IMG/VR virus record: IMGVR_UViG_3300030329_004896
Span: 1-49,869 of that record
Strand: one strand, 5' to 3'
Origin: a virus
DNA length: 49,869 nucleotides
The position numbers and the translations under genes are program-made. Positions 31,884 through 38,532 of this stretch are shown here, one piece after another. Each line of letters starts with the position of its first letter. Position 1 is the stretch's first letter. Under the pieces are notes generated by a model. It searched no databases, had not been told where the DNA came from, and was given only the letters and a program-made list of their open reading frames with translations.

Positions 31884-32008
31884 TAAAAGTATTCTTATTT
31901 ATATTATGTTTATTTATATTTAAAGCTGGAAGAGCAATAAATAAATTTGATATAAGTGAGAATATAGGCCATTCTCATAAACAGAGAAAGGAACAACAAC
32001 ATGATTGA
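31880..32008 (+). CDS. 42-aa membrane protein with TTG start
   Basis: A frame opens with TTG overlapping the previous stop and encodes a hydrophobic start (IKVFLFILCLFIFKAGRAI) and a basic tail ending KEQQHD. There is no SD of its own, so translation would depend on the upstream gene. It overlaps the next ATG by 8 bases. Less certain than its neighbours. Confidence 0.4.
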   Translation: MIKVFLFILCLFIFKAGRAINKFDISENIGHSHKQRKEQQHD

Positions 32009-32078
32009 TCCGTTTGGAAGTTATGTGGCGATTTTGATACTGATAGGGTTAGGGTACTGGTTCTATTGGAACACATAG
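32001..32078 (+). CDS. 25-aa single-span membrane protein
   Basis: MIDPFGSYVAILILIGLGYW then FYWNT: a single hydrophobic helix ending in aromatics. SD AAAGGA 9 bases upstream of the ATG. Function unknown. Confidence 0.5.
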   Translation: MIDPFGSYVAILILIGLGYWFYWNT

Positions 32079-32227
32079 AGCAACAACCATCACCCAAGAA
32101 ATTTAAAATTGAAACTCCTATGGGCTCATTAGAGAGTGATAGTGGTAATCACTTAGTAGATGTATTTTCTATAGTATTTGCAGTCTTGATTATTTATTTA
32201 GGTAAGAAGTTAATTGACAAAAAGTAG
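32066..32227 (+). CDS. Small membrane protein, start uncertain
   Basis: The frame can start at TTG 32066 (53 aa, overlapping the previous gene) or at ATG 32120 (35 aa, no SD). The C-terminal part is a transmembrane helix (DVFSIVFAVLIIYLGKKLID). The fifth tiny membrane gene in a row, which suggests a membrane or lysis-related role for the cluster. Confidence 0.45.
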   Translation: MEHIEQQPSPKKFKIETPMGSLESDSGNHLVDVFSIVFAVLIIYLGKKLIDKK

Positions 32228-32314
32228 TTTGGATTAGCAATCGAGTTTTGATTGATAGTTTATGTAAAAATATAAGTGCTTGTTTTTATAGCACTTAGCA
32301 TTAAAAAAAAAGTA

Positions 32315-32343
32315 TTGTTTATTTATTATATTTCTATTAATAT
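32315..32343 (+). promoter_or_regulatory. Weak sigma70-like promoter candidate
   Basis: TTGTTT (32315-32320) and TAATAT (32338-32343), spacing 17, lie in the 142-base gap before the gene at 32370. The surroundings are very AT-rich, so chance matches are likely. A 7-bp hairpin (AAGTGCT/AGCACTT) lies about 40 bases upstream. Confidence 0.3.
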
Positions 32344-32369
32344 ATTACAGTTTAAATAAAGGAGTTATT

Positions 32370-32570
32370 ATGGCGCTTAATGGTAAGAATAAGATATATT
32401 TATTAACAATTGAGTTCAACTCCGAAACTGAAGAGATTGAATATATAGCTGAAGAGCTAGTAGATGATAGAGATGTTAGCGAGCTTGGATATTTAGAATT
32501 AGATGAGGCTGGTTGGGATATAGATGCGTTAGAGATAATGCGAGATCATTATATAACAGGGAAATCATAA
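32370..32570 (+). CDS. Small acidic protein of unknown function
   Basis: The product has 66 aa, with many Glu and Asp residues (FNSETEEIEYIAEELVDDRD). SD AAAGGAG 7 bases upstream. It is followed at once by a terminator-like hairpin. Small acidic phage proteins often act as inhibitors or DNA mimics, but no evidence for that is present. Confidence 0.55.
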   Translation: MALNGKNKIYLLTIEFNSETEEIEYIAEELVDDRDVSELGYLELDEAGWDIDALEIMRDHYITGKS

Positions 32571-32589
32571 ATCACTTCGTGATTTTCTT
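32569..32589 (+). terminator. Rho-independent terminator-like hairpin
   Basis: AAATCAC (32569-32575) and GTGATTT (32579-32585) form a 7-bp stem with a TTC loop, followed by TCTT. It overlaps the stop codon of the preceding gene. The T-run is short, so partial termination is likely. Confidence 0.55.
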
Positions 32590-32630
32590 ACCTCGCTTCG
32601 CTCGGCGCATGAACTTCGAAAGGATTAATT

Positions 32631-32765
32631 ATGGGATTTTTAGAAATTATTTTACAAAATAGAGCTAAAGATGGTAAGCGAAAACCATTTGAAAAACGCT
32701 ATCATACCAGGAAGGAAGCTTATCAGATGACAGAAAAATTTATGGGTGATAAAAAGAAGAAATAA
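32631..32765 (+). CDS. Small basic protein
   Basis: The product has 44 aa, with a central KRKPFEKRYHTRKEAYQM and a Lys-rich end (DKKKK). SD AAAGGA. It overlaps the next gene by one base (TAATG). Function unknown. Confidence 0.55.
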   Translation: MGFLEIILQNRAKDGKRKPFEKRYHTRKEAYQMTEKFMGDKKKK

Positions 32766-32914
32766 TGGATATTATAGAAGCAAGGCAAAGTATACAAAAG
32801 ATTTCAATAGATATGGAAAATATGTCTTATCAGATAAATAAATTGCAAGATGATATTGCATCTTTAAATGCTACAGTATCAGAATTAAAAGGAGCTGTAG
32901 ATGAGCGAGAATAG
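32765..32914 (+). CDS. Small coiled-coil protein
   Basis: The product has 49 aa and is a nearly continuous heptad pattern (MENMSYQINKLQDDIASLNA). It shares one base with the previous stop and overlaps the next gene by 14 bases. Function unknown. Confidence 0.55.
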   Translation: MDIIEARQSIQKISIDMENMSYQINKLQDDIASLNATVSELKGAVDERE

Positions 32915-33695
32915 AGCAAATGTAACTGATTGGCTAACCGATAAATGGGCAAATATAGAGAAAGATGTTGGAAGCGGAGTTATACCGCCTCTAGAAGAAG
33001 GTAGAAAGCTTGAAGCTCCGATAAGCGCCTCAATAGATGAAGAAATTGCTGATGGTAAAAAAAGAACTGAAACTCATTACGATAAGAATGGGGTTATTCT
33101 CAAAAAAGTTTTCTATGATATAGATGGTAAAACAGTAGCAAGAGAACGAGTTTATACTGATGGAGAAGTAACAAGCTGGAATGAAATACAATATGATGGA
33201 CATGGAAATATTGAATTAGAACTTAATGTAGTTGATGGGGAGTATCACGGTCTTCAGACGGAATATGTAGATGGAATTCTACAGACTACTATTGAATATG
33301 ACAAAGGCAAAGCTAAAGGTGAATGGATACAATACGATATAGAAGGAAATATAAGAGACGTAACAATATTAGCAGGAGACGGAAAAGGGGCTGGAGGAAT
33401 TAATATAGGTGGAGGTACTACTGCGAGAATGAGTTCCGATTACCAGGATAAGATATTTGGTGTTACTGAGGGAAAAAGAAGGGGAGCAAAAGGAACTCAA
33501 ATATCCTCACATAGCTACTGGCCAGATGGAGAATTAAGGAATTCTAAAACTTTTGATAAACACGGAAATGAAGTAACTGTAATTTATACAAAGGATGGAC
33601 AAGTTAGAAAGCGAACCGTGTTTGCCCCAGATGGAAGTGTTATTGAAAGATATAGAAATGAAGAACTTGGCAGAAACTTATTGAAAAATAAATAA
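32901..33695 (+). CDS. MORN-variant repeat protein
   Basis: The product has 264 aa. From residue ~50 onward there are repeated units of the form Y-x-x-x-G-x-x-x-x-x-x-x-Y-x-x-D/G-G, e.g. YDKNGVILKKVFYDIDGK, VDGEYHGLQTEYVDG and KGKAKGEWIQYDIEG. These match the toxin-antitoxin/MORN_2 type of repeat. Two further units follow a Gly-rich break (~165-185). Such repeats give beta-hairpin scaffolds that bind proteins or membranes. It belongs to the rightward accessory cluster before the terminase genes. SD AAAGGAG. Function unknown. Confidence 0.6.
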   Translation: MSENRANVTDWLTDKWANIEKDVGSGVIPPLEEGRKLEAPISASIDEEIADGKKRTETHYDKNGVILKKVFYDIDGKTVARERVYTDGEVTSWNEIQYDGHGNIELELNVVDGEYHGLQTEYVDGILQTTIEYDKGKAKGEWIQYDIEGNIRDVTILAGDGKGAGGINIGGGTTARMSSDYQDKIFGVTEGKRRGAKGTQISSHSYWPDGELRNSKTFDKHGNEVTVIYTKDGQVRKRTVFAPDGSVIERYRNEELGRNLLKNK

Positions 33696-33706
33696 AGGAG
33701 AGAATA

Positions 33707-33883
33707 ATGACTTTAGATGGATGGTCACTGAATAATAAGATAGATAAATTAAGAGATGAAATTCAACATGAAATGAGAGAGTTGAAGATAAATTTTGCAA
33801 TGCTATATGATTATTTGAAGCAAGCAGAAGCTGCTAAAAAAAGTGATACAAAAAAGAAAACTAAAAAAACAGTTAAAAATTAA
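33707..33883 (+). CDS. Small helical protein with Lys-rich tail
   Basis: The product has 58 aa: a helix (NNKIDKLRDEIQHEMRELK) and a C-terminal run of Lys and Thr. SD AAAGGAGAG. Function unknown; it may bind nucleic acid through its tail. Confidence 0.55.
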   Translation: MTLDGWSLNNKIDKLRDEIQHEMRELKINFAMLYDYLKQAEAAKKSDTKKKTKKTVKN

Positions 33884-33894
33884 GGAGGCTTATT

Positions 33895-34065
33895 ATGCCA
33901 AAAGGTAATTTAAGTTATACAAGCAGAGAGGCTTGTATAAAAGATGCAAAAAATAAAGGAATGTCTGATGCTCCTTGTATGAATTTGCCAAGCAGTGGAG
34001 CTGGTAAGAAAAAAGGACCAGGAACATTTCAACCTAAAAAATTAGATGATGCAGCGACTTATTAA
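33895..34065 (+). CDS. Mini-protein with CI-x-D...GMS motif (copy 1)
   Basis: The product has 56 aa: ACIKDAKNKGMSDAPCM in the middle and a Gly/Lys-rich end. The same pattern appears in the gene at 34265, so the two are paralogues. SD AAGGAGG. Stop overlaps the next ATG (TAATG). Confidence 0.55.
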   Translation: MPKGNLSYTSREACIKDAKNKGMSDAPCMNLPSSGAGKKKGPGTFQPKKLDDAATY

Positions 34066-34265
34066 TGGCTAAGAAGGATAAAATTCCAGCTGGTCATCAT
34101 AGGTGACCTTTTGATGGCGATATACACCCAGTTGGGGATAAGCATAAAGTGACAGGCAATTTGGCAAAAGCATGGGATGTTCCATCTGGAACAGAATTTC
34201 ATGGTGAGGAAACTGAAAGTATATATTATCGATATCAACCTGGCAAATATAAGGAAGGTAAATAA
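34065..34265 (+). pseudogene. Small gene interrupted by one in-frame TGA (readthrough or broken)
   Basis: The frame starts with ATG at 34065, overlapping the previous stop, and would encode 66 residues up to the stop at 34263-34265, but codon 14 is TGA (34104-34106, ...GHHR-stop-PFDGD...). Both sides keep a coherent protein-like sequence, and the frame ends by overlapping the next ATG by one base as in its neighbours. The TGA is followed by C, the context most often linked with leaky UGA. Other genes here use TGA as a normal stop, so a recoded genetic code is unlikely. It may be TGG mutated to TGA, or a sequencing error. Confidence 0.5.
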
Positions 34266-34435
34266 TGGCAAAGAATAATAAATGTATTGTAGATAAAATA
34301 AATCAAGGGATGAGCAGAACTGATGCAGAGAGTATGTGTGAAGTTGCTCCTCCAGCTGTTGGGAAAAGAAGAGGTAGAAAAAGAAGAAAAGGAAGAAGTC
34401 TGCGGGAACAACGGATGCTAGATAGGGAGTTGTAA
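34265..34435 (+). CDS. Mini-protein with CI-x-D...GMS motif (copy 2), basic tail
   Basis: The product has 56 aa: KCIVDKINQGMSRTDAESMC, then a strongly basic tail (GKRRGRKRRKGRSLREQR). It resembles the 56-aa product at 33895 in its first half. It starts within the stop of the interrupted gene. The tail suggests nucleic-acid binding. Function unknown. Confidence 0.55.
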   Translation: MAKNNKCIVDKINQGMSRTDAESMCEVAPPAVGKRRGRKRRKGRSLREQRMLDREL

Positions 34436-34442
34436 ATATATA

Positions 34443-35168
34443 GTGAGGGTTTATAAAGTAAACTCAATCGAGCATACAGTTTATGAGCCAGATGATACTT
34501 TGCCTCAAGGATTGATACTGCAGGATGATTGGAGAAATGGTCAAGTAGGAGAATGGGTACGAACTGATGATGATTGTATTATTGAAGTATTAAGACGCGG
34601 TACCATGAAGAAAAAAATGGGTAAAAATAAGATTGTTGAATACATAGGTACTTGCACTGGTACCTTTGTTGTATCTAAGAGCGTAAAGATGGATGCTTCA
34701 AAAAGAGAGAATATTTATTCTTTTGGAGGTAGGAAAGTTGATGAAGTTGTGCAAGACAGGACGAAATTAAATAATTTTGAAACCTTATTTGTAACGTATG
34801 TAGCAAAAGGTATTGATCCAGTAGAGGCTTATTTAAAAGCATTTCCTACTAATAGTCCTGGATACGCACAAATTAAGTCAAATCAATTATTAAAAATGGA
34901 GAGGATTAAAACAGCTATGAAAGAAGAGCTTAAACCAGTTTTAGAAGAATTAGGTATAGATGAAAATTATGTACTTGAAACAATAAAGGGGGTAATCGAC
35001 TCTACTGATAAGGACGAGACTAAATTGAAAGCCTTATTTAAGTTGGCAGATATTATGGATATGGAAGATAAAAATCAAACTAAAATTACACAAGTGTCAG
35101 GAGCATTATTTAAAGGATTTAGTCAAGAAGCTCTTGAAGGAGCTACTAGACCTAAGGAGATAGAATGA
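34443..35168 (+). CDS. terS: Terminase small subunit
   Basis: The product has 241 aa from a GTG start at 34443. A possible SD (AGGGAG) is about 13 bases upstream, so a later start cannot be excluded. Residues ~110-165 hold the helix-turn-helix pattern of small terminases: FETLFVTYVAKGIDPVEAYLKAF, then YAQIKSNQLLKMERIKTAM. The C-terminal part (NYVLETIKGVID...TKLKALFKLADIM) is typical of the oligomerisation and large-subunit-contact region. It would recognise phage DNA for packaging. It precedes the large terminase gene by one gene. The ~95-residue N-terminal extension is unusual. Confidence 0.72.
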   Translation: MRVYKVNSIEHTVYEPDDTLPQGLILQDDWRNGQVGEWVRTDDDCIIEVLRRGTMKKKMGKNKIVEYIGTCTGTFVVSKSVKMDASKRENIYSFGGRKVDEVVQDRTKLNNFETLFVTYVAKGIDPVEAYLKAFPTNSPGYAQIKSNQLLKMERIKTAMKEELKPVLEELGIDENYVLETIKGVIDSTDKDETKLKALFKLADIMDMEDKNQTKITQVSGALFKGFSQEALEGATRPKEIE

Positions 35169-35785
35169 TAGGAAAAAAAGATTATGAAAGCGTAAATATA
35201 GCTAAAGAAAGAATATATTCGCAAAAAACTGAAGATAAAATATTAGATGATATGCTTGCTGAAAGAAAGATCATTATTGATCCTGTTGCTTTAAAATATA
35301 GCAAATATGCAAATGTAGAAGGCATTGAGAAAGATAAGCTTTCTTTACAAGCTTTCGATATTATATCAAAACAATTTGATAAAGAATTAGAAGATCATCC
35401 TAGAGGAGCAGAAGCTTTTGGAATTTTAAATTTTATTAAAACTTTTAATAATTCTGGTGAATGGAGTAAGCAGTTAGCTAGTAAGTTAGGAGCTCCAAAG
35501 GGAAGTGAAGCAGAATTTTTTGATTCTATCTTTGGCGGTGACAATGGTTTATTTGTTCAAGCTGCATTAGAAGGATTTCAATTATTTATTGAAAATAGTC
35601 CAGGAGCCATGGAAGTAGGAGCAATAGCTGGTGGAGCACAAAATGTAATGCGTGGCGTAATAAATCCTGCTCAAAATAATACGTTGCAGGAAGCTATTAA
35701 AAAAGGAGCACAAGAAGGATCTTCTGAGTCTAGTCAAGATGTTATGGACTTTATAATAGATTCTGAGTCTGATCTTAAATTTTAA
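35165..35785 (+). CDS. Protein of unknown function between terminase genes
   Basis: The product has 206 aa. It starts 4 bases inside the preceding gene (ATGA) and its stop overlaps the terminase start by one base, so it is made with the packaging proteins. The N-terminal half is charged and helical; the rest contains GAMEVGAIAGGAQNVMRGVI and an Asp/Ser-rich end. It may be a packaging accessory protein, from position alone. Confidence 0.5.
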   Translation: MIGKKDYESVNIAKERIYSQKTEDKILDDMLAERKIIIDPVALKYSKYANVEGIEKDKLSLQAFDIISKQFDKELEDHPRGAEAFGILNFIKTFNNSGEWSKQLASKLGAPKGSEAEFFDSIFGGDNGLFVQAALEGFQLFIENSPGAMEVGAIAGGAQNVMRGVINPAQNNTLQEAIKKGAQEGSSESSQDVMDFIIDSESDLKF

Positions 35786-37335
35786 TGGCAGAATATATTC
35801 AGAATATTTCGAAAGTAGAGCAGGATCTTTTGCTTGCGAAAAATGATTTAGTTGCATTTGGAAAGTTATTTCTCCCAGATGATTTCATGAGGAGTGAATC
35901 ACCATTTTTTCATTATCAAGTATGTGATGCTTTAAATGATTTAAATATTAGACAGCTTGCAGTGATATTGCCAAGGGGTCATGGTAAGACGGTTTTAACT
36001 AAATGCTCTATATTGCATGATTTTGTATTTGCTACAGAACCATTGTTTTATGGTTGGGTTGCTGCTAGTTCAAAAATATCAGTACCTAATCTTGATTATA
36101 TTAAATATCATTTAGAGTATAATGATAAATTTACTTATTATTTTGGTGATTTAAAAGGAAGGAAGTGGACAGAAGATGATATCGAACTTAATAACGGATG
36201 TAAACTCATCAGTAAAAGTAATTTATCAGGAATTAGAGGGGGAGCTAAACTCCATAAAAGATACGATCTTATCGTCTTGGACGATTTTGAGGATGAAAAT
36301 AATACCGTTACACCTGAATCTCGCTCTAAAATCGCGAACCTTGTTACGGCTGTTGTTTTCCCTGCTCTCGAGCCTCATAGTGGTAGGCTCCGCATTAATG
36401 GTACTCCCGTTCATTTTGATGCTTTCATTACTAATATTCTTAATGGATATGAAAAAAGTAAAAAAATGGGTGAAAAGTATAGTTGGAATGTCATAACTTA
36501 TAAGGCTCTCCAGCCAGATGGAACACCACTTTGGCCAGATTGGTTTGGTGCGAAAGAGATGGAGAGAAAGAAAAAGTTTTATGCTGATTCAGGTCAGCCA
36601 CAGAAGTTTTATCAAGAGTATATGATGGAAGTTCAGAATGAAGAAGATGCAATCTTTACTAGAGATCATATAAAAAGTTGGGAGGGTCGCTTTTCTTATG
36701 ATGAAGAAAGCGGAATATCATATGTCCATTTGGAAAACGGAGATGTTAAACCGATTAATGTCTTCGCGGGCGTTGATCCTGCTACTGACTCCACTAGGAG
36801 GGATAGTGATTTTAGCGTTCTACTTTTTGTGGGTGTTGATGTTGATAATAATATTTATGTACTTGATTATGTACGAAAGCGTTCATTGCCTGTTCTCGGT
36901 ATACCAGGCGATGCAAAGAAAGGTATTGTAGATTATGTATTTGATTATAACAAAATATATCAACCTAATCTTTTCGTTATTGAAGACACTACTATGTCAA
37001 AGCCTGTCTTTCAGTCTATCAATGCTGAAATGCGTAGGAAAAATGATTTTGGAATTAAGTATACGGCTGAAAAGCCTGGTACTAGAATGTCTAAAAGGGA
37101 TAGGATTCAAGAAATTTTAGCTCAAAGATTTGCTATTGGAGCTATACATTTAAAAAAGGAGATGTATGATCTACATAGAGAGATTATTACATTTGGTCCG
37201 AGGATGGGGCATGATGATACTATTGATGCCTTGGCTTATGCATGCAAATACGCACATCCTCCAAAAGGATTTAAACAAGAAAAAGGCAAATGGTATAAGC
37301 ATAAACCAAGAGCTAAAAATTGGGTGGTCGCATAA
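35785..37335 (+). CDS. terL: Terminase large subunit
   Basis: The product has 516 aa. ATPase domain: Walker A PRGHGKT (63-69) and Walker B DLIVLDDFE (161-169). Nuclease domain: D331 in FAGVDPATDS, E400/D401 in FVIEDT, and D477-D478...D481 in GHDDTIDALAYA, the metal-binding triad of RNase H-fold terminase nucleases. It pumps DNA into the procapsid and cuts it. It is translationally coupled to the upstream gene. Length is normal for the family. Confidence 0.93.
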   Translation: MAEYIQNISKVEQDLLLAKNDLVAFGKLFLPDDFMRSESPFFHYQVCDALNDLNIRQLAVILPRGHGKTVLTKCSILHDFVFATEPLFYGWVAASSKISVPNLDYIKYHLEYNDKFTYYFGDLKGRKWTEDDIELNNGCKLISKSNLSGIRGGAKLHKRYDLIVLDDFEDENNTVTPESRSKIANLVTAVVFPALEPHSGRLRINGTPVHFDAFITNILNGYEKSKKMGEKYSWNVITYKALQPDGTPLWPDWFGAKEMERKKKFYADSGQPQKFYQEYMMEVQNEEDAIFTRDHIKSWEGRFSYDEESGISYVHLENGDVKPINVFAGVDPATDSTRRDSDFSVLLFVGVDVDNNIYVLDYVRKRSLPVLGIPGDAKKGIVDYVFDYNKIYQPNLFVIEDTTMSKPVFQSINAEMRRKNDFGIKYTAEKPGTRMSKRDRIQEILAQRFAIGAIHLKKEMYDLHREIITFGPRMGHDDTIDALAYACKYAHPPKGFKQEKGKWYKHKPRAKNWVVA

Positions 37336-37336
37336 T

Positions 37337-38014
37337 ATGGCTAATAATATAGGAAAATACGAAAAACATGCTAGAGATATTGGGGGAAGCCCAATGTTAG
37401 TGGATAGATCTAGAGCTATTGATTTATGGGGACATAATCAAACTACTGAATTATATAATCAGTTGCTCAGCAAGGCATCTTCTCATTTAGGTATTGATCA
37501 AGGTACAATGGAAGAATTTATGAATATTATCATGTATCATGAATCTGATAGAACTATGGATCCTACTTTAGTGCATCCTAATGCTGGCAGAGGAACGTTT
37601 GGGTATGAAATAAGTGAAGAATCTGATGTTGATAGCGAATATGAATTTGCTAGTGGGTCTGCAAGAACTGCTATGAATAGAGTGTATGCGCAGATTGGAG
37701 GGGTTTTAGCAAATGAATCAAATCCAAAAGGCAGAAGTCCTGTAAATTTACCAAAGATGATTGAGCCATTTTTTGATGGAACTAATCCATCAGGCGATGT
37801 AGATGCTAGTCAATTAAGTTTAGAAATGCAAAAAATTTTATTTTTAGCAGATCATTTAGAAGCTGGTGATTTTAATAATATAGGTCGACATTTTATTAGA
37901 ACAGGAGAATATGCTAAATGGTGGGGGCAGTTTCATCATAGAGGAGAAGACCCTGATATAGAAATATTTTTAGGTAATATGAAAGATTATTATAGACAGA
38001 AAAAGAATAAATAA
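37337..38014 (+). CDS. Putative lysozyme/transglycosylase-like virion or lysis protein
   Basis: The product has 225 aa from ATG 37337, one base after the terminase stop; an in-frame ATG at 37166 lies inside the terminase gene and is rejected. The pattern E-F-M-N-I-I-M-Y-H-E-S (E as candidate catalytic acid), then GRGTFGYE, ARTAMNRVYAQIGG and WWGQFHHRG resembles a family of phage muramidase-like domains with H-E...G-x-G-x-F-x-x-E. The call is by pattern and moderately weak. It could serve in DNA entry or lysis. Confidence 0.4.
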   Translation: MANNIGKYEKHARDIGGSPMLVDRSRAIDLWGHNQTTELYNQLLSKASSHLGIDQGTMEEFMNIIMYHESDRTMDPTLVHPNAGRGTFGYEISEESDVDSEYEFASGSARTAMNRVYAQIGGVLANESNPKGRSPVNLPKMIEPFFDGTNPSGDVDASQLSLEMQKILFLADHLEAGDFNNIGRHFIRTGEYAKWWGQFHHRGEDPDIEIFLGNMKDYYRQKKNK

Positions 38015-38026
38015 AAGGAATTAGAT

Positions 38027-38524
38027 ATGGCAAGTACAATAACAGCCTCAACTTTAAAAGTTACTATTAGTGAAAATATTAGTTTAAATGGAAGACAGCA
38101 GGGAGGTTCTCAGACTTTTAGTATTGCTAGTATTAACGAGATTTATAAAAGGATAGTGACATGTCCATCAGGCGTAGATACTACGGTTGCACGATTTGGT
38201 GTAAGTACTGATGTTACTGATGCTAGCCTTGATATTCAAGATACAAAATATATTAGAGTAACAAATTTAGATGATACTAATTCAGTGAATGTAAATTTAC
38301 AGATAGATGTTACTGAAAGTGGTAGTGGCGCTAGTGCTGTAAATGAGACGGCTACTATATTATTAGCCGCTGGTCAAAGTTTATTAATGGGCACTGGTCA
38401 TGATTCTATAGCTGTATATGATGCAGATGGCAGTGTTCAAACTACATTACATGACTTGGAAAGTATTTTAATAGATCCGTCTAGTAATGCTGTTGATATA
38501 GAAGTATTTATAGCTAGTGTATAG
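38027..38524 (+). CDS. Small virion protein, beta-rich
   Basis: The product has 165 aa, rich in Thr, Ser, Asp and Val with alternating hydrophobic positions, as in jelly-roll or Ig-like capsid and tail decorations (e.g. NVNLQIDVTESGSGASAV, ILLAAGQSLLMG). SD AAAGGAA. It lies between the lysozyme-like gene and the portal gene. Structural role inferred. Confidence 0.5.
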   Translation: MASTITASTLKVTISENISLNGRQQGGSQTFSIASINEIYKRIVTCPSGVDTTVARFGVSTDVTDASLDIQDTKYIRVTNLDDTNSVNVNLQIDVTESGSGASAVNETATILLAAGQSLLMGTGHDSIAVYDADGSVQTTLHDLESILIDPSSNAVDIEVFIASV

Positions 38525-38532
38525 GGAGTAAT

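Noticed and set aside
37166-37336. Upstream extension of the lysozyme-like gene
   Set aside because: It lies inside the terminase large-subunit gene in another frame and has no coding character; the ATG at 37337 follows the terminase stop directly.
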